From positions 310,001-374,000 of the forward strand of contig NZ_VIYJ01000005.1 of assembly GCF_008087085.1 (NCBI RefSeq): DNA of 64,000 nt, in the 5' to 3' direction. The stretch comes from Nocardioides rubriscoriae (GTDB taxonomy: Bacteria > Actinomycetota > Actinomycetes > Propionibacteriales > Nocardioidaceae). The position numbers and the translations under genes were made by a program. The notes under the pieces are model-generated. The model saw only the letters and a list, made by a program, of their open reading frames with translations. It did no database searches and was not told the DNA's origin. Shown here in pieces: positions 1-9,062 of this stretch (positions within the stretch are counted from its first letter, which is position 1; each line of letters starts with the position of its first letter).

Positions 1-582
1 GAGGTAGGTGGCCATGGGCTCGTCCTGGGCGTAGACCCAGGTGGTGGCGCTGGAGCCGCTGTGGCGCGAGGTGAGGGTGCCGTTGGCGACGACCGTGTAG
101 TCGCAGGGTGCGGTGACGGTCAGCGAGTAGGAGGCCTTGTCGTCGGGCCGGTCGTTGCAGGGGAACCACGTCGGGGCCCCGTGGGGCTGGCCCGCGACGA
201 TCACGCCGTCGGCCAGCTCCTCCCAGCCCGCCTCGCCGTGGTGCTTGTCGACCAGCGGCTTGGGGTTGCCGGCGTAGGTGACCCGCAGCTCGAAGGTGGC
301 ACCGGCCCGCACCGGCTGCCGGGGCGTGACGACGAGCCGGCGACCGCGGACCGCGTAGCGGGCCGGCGCCCTGCCGTCGAGGAGGACCTTGGAGACGCGC
401 AGGGTGGCGAGGTCGAGCACGATGCGCGCCAGGTCGTCGACGGCGACGGCCCGCACGACAGCCTGGCCGCGCAGGTGGTTGCGGGCGACGTCGTAGCGCA
501 GGTCGAGGTCGTAGTGCTCGGCACCCCAGGAGGGGTCGCCGTGGTCGGGCAGGTAGGGGTCTGCGGTGGGGAGCCCGTTCAC
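1..582 (-). CDS. M1 family metallopeptidase, N-terminal part (cut by window edge)
   Basis: The first 194 codons of a protein read from a GTG at 582; the rest lies left of the window. The visible part matches the N-terminal beta-domain of M1 aminopeptidases: a start like YDLDLRYDV, then TWFPCNDRPDDKASY and the VVANGTL segment. The HExxH zinc site would be beyond the edge. M1 enzymes remove N-terminal residues from peptides. Its GTG shares the sequence GTGA with the stop of the upstream synthetase gene, so the two are probably translationally coupled. Family placement is firm; the substrate is unknown. Confidence 0.85.
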   Translation of the reverse strand, partial: MNGLPTADPYLPDHGDPSWGAEHYDLDLRYDVARNHLRGQAVVRAVAVDDLARIVLDLATLRVSKVLLDGRAPARYAVRGRRLVVTPRQPVRAGATFELRVTYAGNPKPLVDKHHGEAGWEELADGVIVAGQPHGAPTWFPCNDRPDDKASYSLTVTAPCDYTVVANGTLTSRHSGSSATTWVYAQDEPMATYL

Positions 583-3500
583 CGCTGGTCCCACGGGCCG
601 ATCGGGTTGCCGATCCACGTGGTCTTGTCAGGCACGGACTCGCCCCTCATCACCAACGACACGGGGCCGACCGTAGCGTGGCGTCCGAGCGTCGCGGCGG
701 GCAGGATCACGCTGTGGGGCCCCAGGGTCGCGCCCCGCTTGAGGGTCACGACGTCCTTGGCGAAACGGCGGTCGTGGAACAGGTGGGTCTGCACCACGCT
801 GCCCTGGTTGACCGTCGCGCCGTCGCCCAGCTCGACGAGGTCGGCCTCGGGCAGCCAGTAGGTCTCGCACCAGACCCCGCGACCGATGGTGGCCCCCATC
901 AGCCGGAACCAGGCGTTGAGGACCGGCGTGCCGCTGACGGCCCGCAGGAACCACGGGGCCGCGACGACCTCGACGAAGGTGTCGGCGAGCTCGTTGCGCC
1001 AGACGAACCAGCTCCACAACGGGTGGCTGCCGCGTCGCGTCCGGCCGACGAGGAGCCACTTGGCCGCGACGGTGACCAGCGCAGCGACCAGCCCGGCGGC
1101 GACGAGCAGCGGGCCGGTGAGCAGCAGGGCGAGCAGCACGTGCGCGTCGAGCAGGGCGACGACGGCGACGGCGACCACCCCGCCGAGGGCGAGGCTCACC
1201 GTCTGCGGCACGAGCCGGCACACCTCGACGACCGCGCGGTAGACCCGCAGCCGGGTCGGCGGGTCGTAGGTGGTGCGCTGGTCGGCGTCGTCGGCGGCGG
1301 TACGACGCAGCGGCGCCGGCGGGCTGCCGAGCCAGGACTCGCCCTTGTGCGCCGTACGCCGACGGGGCGCGGCGGACAGGACCGCGACCAGAGACGCCTT
1401 GGGGACCTTGCGCCCGGGGGCCGCCATGCCGGAGTTGCCGACGAAGGCGCGCTTGCCGATCTTGACCTTCTCGGCGCGCAGCCAGCCGCCGCCGAGCTCG
1501 TAGCCGCCGATCAGGGTGTCGTCGGCGAGGAACGCCTGGTCGTTGACCTGGGTGAGCGACGGGATCATCAGCACCGTCGAGGCCTCGACGTCCTTGCCGA
1601 TGCGGGCGCCCAGGGCGCGCAGCCAGACCGGGGTCAGCAGCGAGGAGTAGAGCGGGAACAACCAGGTGCGGGCCTCGTCGAGCACGCGCATGGTGGTCCA
1701 CACCGCCAGCGCGGGGCGGCTGCGGACCGGGAACGCGCCGGTGGCGACCGACCGGCCGGCCAGCCGGACGACGGCCCACACCAGCACCGTCAGCGTCGCG
1801 AGCCCGAGCACCGTCGAGACCGGCAGCCACCACAGCAGCCCCAGGAGGGCGGACGCGTCGCCGGGCGCGTCGGCCAGCAGCAGCGGCGGGAGGGCGCCGA
1901 CCACCACGGCGACCAGCGGGAGCAGGCCGAGCCCGGCGCCCGCCGCGGCGTACGCCGCCGCCCAGGCCCGCGGGTTGACCGGCCGCTCGGAGGACCACGG
2001 CCCGCGGGCGTCGTCGGACACCTGCTCGGCGGGCGAGCCGGACCAGAACTCCCCGGAGGGCACCTCGCCGAACACGGCCGAGCCCGGCGCGACCTCGGCG
2101 TCGGCGCCGACCACGGCACCGGGCAGCAGCATGCTGCGGGCGCCGATCCGGGCCCGGGCACCCACGCGCACCGCGCCGAGGTGGAGGACGTCGCCGTCGA
2201 CCCAGTAGCCGGTGAGGTCGACCTCGGGCTCGACCGAGCAGCCGGCTCCCAGCCGGAGCATGCCGGTGACCGGCGGGACCGAGTGGAGGTCGACGTCGCG
2301 GCCGACCCGGACGCCGAGCAGACGGGCGTACCAGGTCATGAAGGGCACCCCGCCGAGGCCGACGGCGCCGATCTCGTCGACGACGTGGCTTGCGAGCCAC
2401 AGCCGCAGGTGGACCTTGCCGCCGCGCGGGTGGTCGCCGGGCTCGACGCCCGCGAGCAGCGCGCGGGCGGCGCCGGCGGCCAGCAGCATCCGGCCCGGCG
2501 GGAGCACGAAGCCGGCCCCGAGCAGGGCCAGCGCCCACACCGGGGCGTCGGGCAGCCAGCCCCAGCCGTCGAGCGAGCCGACCACGAGGCAGGCCAGCCC
2601 GACCCAGAACACCCAGCGGGGCGCGGCCAGGCAGCGGACCAGCAAGGTCGCGACGACCTGCCCGGCCTGGGTCTTGAGCGGGGTCGGGGGCACGCTGCGG
2701 TCGCTGGTGGGGCCGGCGGCGGCCATGCCCTCGAGGTGGGTGGCGAGGTCGCCCAGCGTCGGGTGCTCGTAGAGGTCGCCGACGACGACCTCGGGGTAGC
2801 GCTCGCGCAGGCGGGACACGACCTGGGCCGCCGACAGGCTGCCCCCGCCGAGGTCGAAGAAGTCGGCCGCACGGGTCTCGGCGACCGACCCGAGCACGTC
2901 GAGCCACACGCCGGTCAGCCACGTCTCGGTCTCGGAGAGGTCGGCGGCCACGACGGCCTCGGCCGGGCGGGGAAGGGGCCACGGCAGCGCGTCGCGGTCG
3001 ACCTTGCCCGACGTGCGGGTCGGCAGCGTGTCGACCACCGCGAGGCGCGGCACGAGCGCCGCCGGCATCGACGCCCGCATGCCGGCCAGGGCGGCGGCCT
3101 GGTCGAAGGTCTCGTCGACGGTGACGTAGCCGACGAGCAGGCTGTTGCCGGCCGCCGTGCGGCGTACGGCGGCCGCGGCGCCCTGGACACCGGACAGCGC
3201 GAGCAGGGCACTGTCGATCTCGCCGAGCTCGATACGCCGCCCGCCGAGCTTGACCTGGTCATCGGCCCGGCCGCCGAACAGCAGCCCGGCGGCGTCGTTG
3301 ACCACCAGGTCGCCGCTGCGGTAGGCGCGGTCCCAGCCGAGGGTCGGCATCGGGGCGTACTTCTCGGCGTCCTTGGCGGGGTCGAGGTAGCGGGCCAGGC
3401 CGACACCGCCGATGATCAGCTCGCCGGTCTCGCCCTCGGCCACAGGCTCGCCGTGGGCATCGACGACGGCGAGGTCCCAGCCGTCGAGGGGCAGCCCGAT

Positions 3501-4466
3501 CCGCACGGGCCCCTCGCCGGTGAGCTCGGCACCGCAGGCGACGACGGTGGCCTCGGTCGGCCCGTAGGTGTTCCACACCTCGCGCCCCGGGGCGACCAGG
3601 CGCGTGACCAGCTCGGGCGGGCAGGCCTCGCCGCCCATGATGAGCAGGCGCACCCCGGCCAGGGCCTCGGCGGGCCAGAGCGCGACCAGGGTGGGGACGG
3701 TCGAGACGACCGTGACCCGGTTGGCGACCAGCCACGGTCCGACGTCGATCCCGCTGCGGACCAGGGCACGCGGCGCCGGCACCAGGCAGGCGCCGTAGCG
3801 CCAGGCCAGCCACATCTCCTCGCAGCTGGCGTCGAAGGCGACCGAGAGGCCCGCCATCACCCGGTCGCCCACCCCGAGCGGCTCCTTGCCGGCCGCCTGC
3901 TGCAGGAACATCCGCGACTCCGCGTCGACGAACGCGGCCGCCGAGCGGTGGGTCACCGCGACGCCCTTGGGCTTGCCGGTCGAGCCGGACGTGAAGATCA
4001 CCCAGGCGTCGTCGCCCAGCCCGGGATCGACCGGGTCGACCTGGTCGACCGGGCCCGCGGCGGCACCCCGGCGACGTGCGGCGATCGCGAGGTCGGCGCC
4101 GACCACCGCGGCGACGTCGGCCTCGCCGAACACCAGCCGGGCCCGGTCGTCGGGGTCGTCGGCGTCGACGGGCACGTAGGCGGCACCGGCGAGCAGGATG
4201 CCGATGATGGCGACGTAGAGGTCGGTGGTGCCGGAGGGCACGCGGACGCCGACCTTGTCGCCCGGGCCGATCCCGAGCGCTGCGAGCTCGGCGGCCAGCC
4301 CGTCGGCCTGCTCTTCGAGCTCGGCGTAGGTGAGCACACCGGTGCCGGCGTCGACGGCGGGCTCGTCGGGGGCCTCGGCGACCGTCTCGCGGAAGATGTC
4401 GACCAGCGTGCGGGGCGACGGCGCCAGGTGTCCCCGGCGCAGGGGGTCGTCGCGCAGCGGGGTCAT
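579..4466 (-). CDS. Pls/PosA-type NRPS-like synthetase (adenylation, carrier, triple LbH terminal domain)
   Basis: A 1295-aa protein from ATG 4466; the frame stays open upstream to 4778, but that stretch is low-complexity and unlike the family. Residues 1-510 form an amino-acid adenylation domain (TSGSTGKPKG at 159-168, later NTYGPTEATV and YRSGDLV). A carrier domain follows, with the phosphopantetheine serine in DLGGGS near 543. The remaining 700 residues hold transmembrane helices and three left-handed beta-helix hexapeptide modules (for example IGARSMLLPGAVVGADAEV). This is the order of the TIGR02353 terminal domain known from epsilon-poly-lysine synthetase and PosA. It probably activates one amino acid and condenses or transfers it at the membrane. 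No classical condensation or thioesterase domain is present. The product is unknown. Confidence 0.85.
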   Translation of the reverse strand: MTPLRDDPLRRGHLAPSPRTLVDIFRETVAEAPDEPAVDAGTGVLTYAELEEQADGLAAELAALGIGPGDKVGVRVPSGTTDLYVAIIGILLAGAAYVPVDADDPDDRARLVFGEADVAAVVGADLAIAARRRGAAAGPVDQVDPVDPGLGDDAWVIFTSGSTGKPKGVAVTHRSAAAFVDAESRMFLQQAAGKEPLGVGDRVMAGLSVAFDASCEEMWLAWRYGACLVPAPRALVRSGIDVGPWLVANRVTVVSTVPTLVALWPAEALAGVRLLIMGGEACPPELVTRLVAPGREVWNTYGPTEATVVACGAELTGEGPVRIGLPLDGWDLAVVDAHGEPVAEGETGELIIGGVGLARYLDPAKDAEKYAPMPTLGWDRAYRSGDLVVNDAAGLLFGGRADDQVKLGGRRIELGEIDSALLALSGVQGAAAAVRRTAAGNSLLVGYVTVDETFDQAAALAGMRASMPAALVPRLAVVDTLPTRTSGKVDRDALPWPLPRPAEAVVAADLSETETWLTGVWLDVLGSVAETRAADFFDLGGGSLSAAQVVSRLRERYPEVVVGDLYEHPTLGDLATHLEGMAAAGPTSDRSVPPTPLKTQAGQVVATLLVRCLAAPRWVFWVGLACLVVGSLDGWGWLPDAPVWALALLGAGFVLPPGRMLLAAGAARALLAGVEPGDHPRGGKVHLRLWLASHVVDEIGAVGLGGVPFMTWYARLLGVRVGRDVDLHSVPPVTGMLRLGAGCSVEPEVDLTGYWVDGDVLHLGAVRVGARARIGARSMLLPGAVVGADAEVAPGSAVFGEVPSGEFWSGSPAEQVSDDARGPWSSERPVNPRAWAAAYAAAGAGLGLLPLVAVVVGALPPLLLADAPGDASALLGLLWWLPVSTVLGLATLTVLVWAVVRLAGRSVATGAFPVRSRPALAVWTTMRVLDEARTWLFPLYSSLLTPVWLRALGARIGKDVEASTVLMIPSLTQVNDQAFLADDTLIGGYELGGGWLRAEKVKIGKRAFVGNSGMAAPGRKVPKASLVAVLSAAPRRRTAHKGESWLGSPPAPLRRTAADDADQRTTYDPPTRLRVYRAVVEVCRLVPQTVSLALGGVVAVAVVALLDAHVLLALLLTGPLLVAAGLVAALVTVAAKWLLVGRTRRGSHPLWSWFVWRNELADTFVEVVAAPWFLRAVSGTPVLNAWFRLMGATIGRGVWCETYWLPEADLVELGDGATVNQGSVVQTHLFHDRRFAKDVVTLKRGATLGPHSVILPAATLGRHATVGPVSLVMRGESVPDKTTWIGNPIGPWDQR

Positions 4467-4534
4467 GGGTCCACCATGGCCGAGACCGGTGAACGCACGG
4501 TGACCCGGTCCCAGCCCGTGGCCGCCCGCACTGC

Positions 4535-5035
4535 TCAGCGTGGTGGGTCGTCGTGGCGGCCCACCGGTGACGACGCGGCCCCGATCACGTGGACCGACCC
4601 GTCGGCGGCGTCGCGCATCGCCCCGGCGATCGCCGCGAAGTCGCCCGAGGCCACCTCGAACAGGCCGCGTCGGAACGGCAGGCCCCAGCTCTCCTCGTCG
4701 TCGACGAACCCGAGCACCGGCAGCAGCGGCTTGACCGGCACCGCCACCACCGCCTCGAACTCCACGCGACGGCGCCACGGCCGGAACCCCTCGCGCACGT
4801 CGACCCGGTAGGGCTCGTCGTCGGCGACCACCCCGAGCGCGGTGAACTGCTGCAGCACCCGGCCCGTGCGGGTCGCTGTGCGCGGGGAGTAGAACGCGAT
4901 CCGGTCGCCGTGCCCCAGCCGCCGCAGCCGGGTGTCACGACCGTGGTCGGCCTGGGTGAAGCCACCCTCGACCCCGAGCCGCACGTGGTCGAGGCTGACC
5001 GTGTTGATCCAGCAGCGCGTCCGCTCTCCCGTCAT
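4535..5035 (-). CDS. EVE domain-containing protein
   Basis: A 166-aa cytoplasmic protein starting at ATG 5035. It opens with RTCWINTVS-like residues (read as RCWINTVSLDHV), then GDRIAFYSPRT and a conserved VEFEAVVAVPVKPLL block, the pattern of EVE/UPF0310 proteins. EVE domains are PUA-like folds that recognise modified bases in nucleic acids. A TGGGAT hexamer lies 6 nt before the ATG, so a leaderless transcript is possible. It is separated from the synthetase downstream by 68 bp and may be cotranscribed with it. Family assignment is good; the ligand cannot be told from sequence. Confidence 0.8.
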   Translation of the reverse strand: MTGERTRCWINTVSLDHVRLGVEGGFTQADHGRDTRLRRLGHGDRIAFYSPRTATRTGRVLQQFTALGVVADDEPYRVDVREGFRPWRRRVEFEAVVAVPVKPLLPVLGFVDDEESWGLPFRRGLFEVASGDFAAIAGAMRDAADGSVHVIGAASSPVGRHDDPPR

Positions 5036-5110
5036 GGCTCCATCCCAGCAGCGAGCACCGACACCCCGGGCGGTCGGGACCCGGCCGTCGTGGGGTGTGA
5101 GGATCTCGGG

Positions 5111-6328
5111 ATGCGGATCGCGGTCGTCGGGCTCGGGACGGGCGGGGCGACGACGGCCTGCCTGCTGGCCGACGCGGGCCATGAGGTGACGGTGGTCGAG
5201 CGGGCCGAGGACCCCGGCCCGGTGGGGGCCGGGATCTGGCTGCAGGAGATGGGACAGCGGGTGCTGGACCGGCTCGACCTGCTCGCACCGCTGCGGGCGG
5301 TCTCGCGCCCGGTGGACCGGGTGCAGATCGTCACCGCCCACGGCCGGTCCCTGGTCGACCTGGGCTACGACGAGCTGCCCGGGTCGCCCCCCGCCCTCGG
5401 CGTGCACCGCGGCGACCTGTTCGCGCTGCTGCTCGACGCGGTCCGCCGGCGCGGGGTGCCGCTGCGGCTCGGCGTACCGGTGACCGGCGTGCGTCCGACC
5501 GCCGGCGGGATGACCGTCGAGACCGCCAGCGGCGACCTGGGCACCTTCGACCTCGTGGTCGGCTGCGACGGGGCCCGGTCGCGGGTGCGGTCGAGCATGG
5601 GCGTCACGCTGCGTGACCGCGAGTACGACTACGGCGCGCTGTGGGCGGTCGTCGACGACCCCGACGAGACCGCGCGCGACACCCTGTTCCAGTGCCTGGG
5701 CGGCACCCGCACCTACCTCGGCGTGCTGCCGTCGGGCCGGGGCCGCACGTCGCTGTTCTGGTCGACGCGCCGCCGCGACCTGGCCCCCACCGTCGCGGCC
5801 GGGCTGCCGGCCTGGCGCGAGCGCGCGAGGCCGTACGCCGGCCCGCACGCCGCCCTGCTCGAACGGGTCGAGGCGCTGCTGCCCGCGACCTACCGCGACG
5901 TCACCGTGCGCTCGCCGTACCGGCTCGACGACGCACGGGGTCGCAGCGCGGCCGTCCTGGTCGGCGACAGCGCGCACGCGATGAGCCCCCAGCTCGGCAC
6001 GGGCACGTCGCTGGCGCTCGCCGACGCGTGGACGCTGGCCCACACGCTGGCCCGCACGCGAGTCCGCTCGCAGGGCACCGAGCGCGACCTCCCCCGCGCG
6101 CTGGCCGCCTACGCCCGGCACCGGGCCGCGCACCTGCGGTGGTACCAGTGGACGACGCGGCTGATGATGCCGGTCTTCCAGAGCGACCTGACCCCCCTCG
6201 CCTGGCCGCGCGACGCGCTCGCTCCGCTGCTGACGCGGGCCCCCGGCGTACCCCGGTTGCTCCTCGGGACCCTGTGCGGCGACCGGACGTCACCGTGGGG
6301 TCGGTGCGAGCTGCCCGGGGCGTCCTGA
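5111..6328 (+). CDS. FAD-dependent monooxygenase
   Basis: A 405-aa flavoprotein of the PHBH-like class A monooxygenase family. The N-terminus carries the dinucleotide-binding motif VVGLGTGGA followed by an acidic strand end (VTVVERAE). DLVVGCDGARS lies mid-protein, and VGDSAHAMSPQLGTG is the second FAD motif. Such enzymes hydroxylate aromatic or polyketide-like substrates with NAD(P)H and oxygen. The ATG at 5111 follows GAGGATCTCGGG, a usable ribosome site. It is divergent from the EVE gene and ends inside a hairpin shared with the convergent neighbour. The substrate is unknown. Confidence 0.85.
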   Translation: MRIAVVGLGTGGATTACLLADAGHEVTVVERAEDPGPVGAGIWLQEMGQRVLDRLDLLAPLRAVSRPVDRVQIVTAHGRSLVDLGYDELPGSPPALGVHRGDLFALLLDAVRRRGVPLRLGVPVTGVRPTAGGMTVETASGDLGTFDLVVGCDGARSRVRSSMGVTLRDREYDYGALWAVVDDPDETARDTLFQCLGGTRTYLGVLPSGRGRTSLFWSTRRRDLAPTVAAGLPAWRERARPYAGPHAALLERVEALLPATYRDVTVRSPYRLDDARGRSAAVLVGDSAHAMSPQLGTGTSLALADAWTLAHTLARTRVRSQGTERDLPRALAAYARHRAAHLRWYQWTTRLMMPVFQSDLTPLAWPRDALAPLLTRAPGVPRLLLGTLCGDRTSPWGRCELPGAS

Positions 6329-6370
6329 CGCCCGGCGCCGTCGACGGCGCCGTCGACGGCGCAGCGTCAG
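6325..6370. terminator. Bidirectional hairpin containing both stop codons
   Basis: A long imperfect inverted repeat. Outer arms CTGACGC (6325-6331) and GCGTCAG (6364-6370) contain the stops of the two convergent genes. The inner arms pair 13 bp around GCCGTCGACGGC. There is no T tract. It probably terminates or insulates both transcripts. Confidence 0.65.
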
Positions 6371-7338
6371 CCGCCCACGACCTTCTGGTGCGGGCGGCCC
6401 GGGTCGGCGTCGGCCGGCGCCGGGTCGTGGGCGCGCAGCGCCTCGAGCTGGGCGCACACCGCGACCCCGAGGAACAGCGACACGGCCGACATCAGGCTCC
6501 ACAGCAGCAGCGCCACGATCCCGGCCAGGGGCCCGTAGGTGCTGTCGAACGACCCGCTGACGTTGACGTAGAGCGCGAGCCCCGCCGCCGCGGCCATGCT
6601 CAGCACCACCGCCACCACCGCACCGAGCGCCAGCCACGACAGCGCGGGCTGGCGACGCCGCGGCGCGTGGTCGAGCAGCACCGCGATCGTCGTGACCAGC
6701 AGCACCAGGCCGGCCGGCCAGCGCAGCACCTGCCAGGTCCGGTGGAGGCCGTCGGACCAGGCGTACTCGCGGACCATCGCGTCGCCGAAGGCGCCCCCGG
6801 CCACCAGCAGGAAGAAGCCGGTGCCCACCGGCAGGGCGAGCACCAGGGTCAGGGCGGCGGCCCGACCGTACTTGGCCACCGCGGGCCGGTCACGGCGGAT
6901 GCCGTAGATGCGGTTGCTGCCCCGCTCGACCTGCGCCATCGCGGTGGTCATCGAGACCAGGGCGAGCAGCAGCCCCAGGACGAGCGCCACCTCGCCGGCG
7001 TCCTGCGAGCCTCCGGACGCGGCGCCGGCCAGCGCGTCCTGCCCGTCACCGCCCGGGGACACCGCGTCGACGGTGAGGGCGACCACGCGCGACCACCGCT
7101 CGTCGTCGACGTCGGCCGCCAGCCCGGTGGCCGCCAGCAGGAACGGCACGACGCCGAGGCAGGTCTGCAGGGCCAGGGCGCGGCTGTTGGTGAAGCCGTC
7201 GCCGTAGCGGAACCGGACGAAGGCCCCGACCAGCAGGGTGCGCAGGCCGTGGCGGCGCACGAGGTGCCAGGCGTCCTCGGCGTCGAGCTCCTCGCCGTCC
7301 ATCTCGGTGGTGACGGGCACGAGCCGTGCGGTGGTCAT
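6367..7338 (-). CDS. YihY/virulence factor BrkB family membrane protein
   Basis: A 323-aa integral membrane protein. After about 60 cytoplasmic residues come several hydrophobic helices, including LALQTCLGVVPFLLAATGLA and VALVLGLLLALVSMTTAMAQ. The family-typical NRIYGIRRDRP segment and a closing ALLLWSLMSAVSLFLG helix follow. YihY/BrkB proteins are widespread inner-membrane proteins of unclear function, often misnamed RNase BN. A CATGCT hexamer 6 nt before the ATG suggests a leaderless start. Membership is confident; no function can be assigned. Confidence 0.85.
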   Translation of the reverse strand: MTTARLVPVTTEMDGEELDAEDAWHLVRRHGLRTLLVGAFVRFRYGDGFTNSRALALQTCLGVVPFLLAATGLAADVDDERWSRVVALTVDAVSPGGDGQDALAGAASGGSQDAGEVALVLGLLLALVSMTTAMAQVERGSNRIYGIRRDRPAVAKYGRAAALTLVLALPVGTGFFLLVAGGAFGDAMVREYAWSDGLHRTWQVLRWPAGLVLLVTTIAVLLDHAPRRRQPALSWLALGAVVAVVLSMAAAAGLALYVNVSGSFDSTYGPLAGIVALLLWSLMSAVSLFLGVAVCAQLEALRAHDPAPADADPGRPHQKVVGG

Positions 7339-7357
7339 CGAGACAGCATGGCAACGC

Positions 7358-8938
7358 TCAGTTGACCTGGCGGTCGCGCCCCTGCCAGTAGGGCGTGCGC
7401 AGGTCGCGCTTGAGGATCTTGCCGGTGGGGTTGCGGGGCAGCGGTCCGGTGACGTCGACCGACCGGGGGCACTTGAACGCCGCGAGGTGCTCGCGGCAGA
7501 AGGCGATCAGCTCGGCCTCGGTCGCCTGCGCACCCTCGCGGAGCGCGACGACCGCCTTGACGGACTCGCCCCAGGTGTCGTCGGGCACGCCGATGACGGC
7601 GACCTCCATCACGGCCGGGTGCTCGGCCAGGACCCGCTCGACCTCGGGCGAGTAGATGTTCTCGCCGCCGCTGATGATCATGTCCTTGAGCCGGTCCTCG
7701 ACGTAGACGAAGCCGTCGGCGTCGACCTTGCCGAGGTCGCCGGTGCGGAACCACCCGTCGTCGGTGACGACCTCGGCGGTCGCCTCGGGCTTGCCGAGGT
7801 AGCCCTGGAAGCGCTGCGGCGTACGGAGCCAGATCTCGCCGTGCTCGCCGGTGCCGACGTCGTCGCCGGTGGCGGGGTCGACGATGCGCACCTCAACCTC
7901 GGGGATCGGCTTGCCGGCCGAGACCAGCCGCTCGGGGTGCCCGTCGGCGACGGCGTTGCGGTGGTCGTCGGAGCCGAGCTGGGTGGCGACGCCGGCGACC
8001 TCGGTCAATCCGTAGACCTGCAGGAAGTCGGTGTCGGGCCACGCCTCCATAGCCGCGCGCAGCAGCGGCGGCGGCATCGGCGCGGCGCCGTAGGTGTAGG
8101 TCTTGAGGGCGCTGAAGAGCTTGACCGCCTCCGGGCCCGTCTGCAGCACCTGGGCGAGCACCGCCGGCACCAGGAAGGTCCGGTTGGCCCCGGCGAGGAT
8201 GGCGCCGGCCAGCGAGGCGCCGTCGGGGTCGCGGGTCATCACGCTGGGGACGCCGTCGTTGATCGGGAAGAGCATGTAGGACGACCCGCCGACGTGGAAG
8301 AGCGGCATCGCGACCATGCACTTGTCGCCCGGCGCGAAGCTCCAGCCGTCGTGGGCGTTGCGGACGTGGGCCAGCATGTTGCGGTGGGACAGCATGACGC
8401 CCTTGGGTCGCCCGGTCGTGCCCGAGGAGTACATCACCAGGCACGTGTCGTCGGCACTGACCTCGGGCTGCCGGTCGGCCGGCGTCGAGGCCGCCAGCCA
8501 CGCCTCGTAGCCGTCCCCGTCGGCCCCGTCGGGCGTCACCTCGATGATCCTCTCGACGTGGGTGAGCCGGTCGCGGACGGCCTCGACGGTCGGCATCAGC
8601 TCGGTGCCGACGAACAGCACCCGGGCGCCGCAGTCGTTGAGCGCGTACTCGACCTCGTCGCCCGCCGAGCGCCAGTTGACGATCGCGTGGGCGGCGCCGA
8701 GCTGCGAGGCGGCCATGGTCGTCTCGACGCAGGCGGGGTGGTTCTTGTCGAGGAAGGCCACGACGTCGCCACGGCCGATCCCCAGGGCCTTGAGACCGCC
8801 CGTGTTGCGGCGTACGCGGTCGTGCCACTGGGCCCAGGTGAAGGTGCGCCCGAGGTAGGTGATCGCCTCGGCGTCGGGCGTGGTCGCCGCCCAGTGGGCG
8901 AGTCGGTCGGCGAGGTGGTGCGGCTCGGGTGCGGTCAT
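7358..8938 (-). CDS. Acyl-CoA ligase (class I adenylate-forming enzyme)
   Basis: A 526-aa ANL-superfamily enzyme from ATG 8938. The phosphate-binding loop reads MYSSGTTGRPKGV, followed by QVYGLTEVAG, WFRTGDLG and the C-terminal lysine motif PTGKILKRDLR. These features fit fatty-acid or aryl-acid CoA ligases, which form acyl-AMP and then acyl-CoA at the membrane face. The gene is divergent from the HtrA-like protease across 124 bp. It is not next to other lipid genes, so its chain-length preference is unclear. The frame stays open 42 codons upstream without family-like sequence. Confidence 0.88.
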   Translation of the reverse strand: MTAPEPHHLADRLAHWAATTPDAEAITYLGRTFTWAQWHDRVRRNTGGLKALGIGRGDVVAFLDKNHPACVETTMAASQLGAAHAIVNWRSAGDEVEYALNDCGARVLFVGTELMPTVEAVRDRLTHVERIIEVTPDGADGDGYEAWLAASTPADRQPEVSADDTCLVMYSSGTTGRPKGVMLSHRNMLAHVRNAHDGWSFAPGDKCMVAMPLFHVGGSSYMLFPINDGVPSVMTRDPDGASLAGAILAGANRTFLVPAVLAQVLQTGPEAVKLFSALKTYTYGAAPMPPPLLRAAMEAWPDTDFLQVYGLTEVAGVATQLGSDDHRNAVADGHPERLVSAGKPIPEVEVRIVDPATGDDVGTGEHGEIWLRTPQRFQGYLGKPEATAEVVTDDGWFRTGDLGKVDADGFVYVEDRLKDMIISGGENIYSPEVERVLAEHPAVMEVAVIGVPDDTWGESVKAVVALREGAQATEAELIAFCREHLAAFKCPRSVDVTGPLPRNPTGKILKRDLRTPYWQGRDRQVN

Positions 8939-9062
8939 GGCGCCATTGTGTCGGCCGGTGTCGGCCGGCGTGTGAGCCACACCACAGGCCACCCGGGCGT
9001 TCTTCCGACTCCCCCAGCGCCGTCTCAGCGCAGGCACAGGGTTGCAGAGCAGTCTCGACACC

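Noticed and set aside
678..4811. Very long plus-strand open frame opposite the NRPS-like gene
   Set aside because: Its product is a repetitive Gly/Ala/Arg/Gln sequence typical of the antisense of a GC-rich gene; the minus strand has clear domain motifs.
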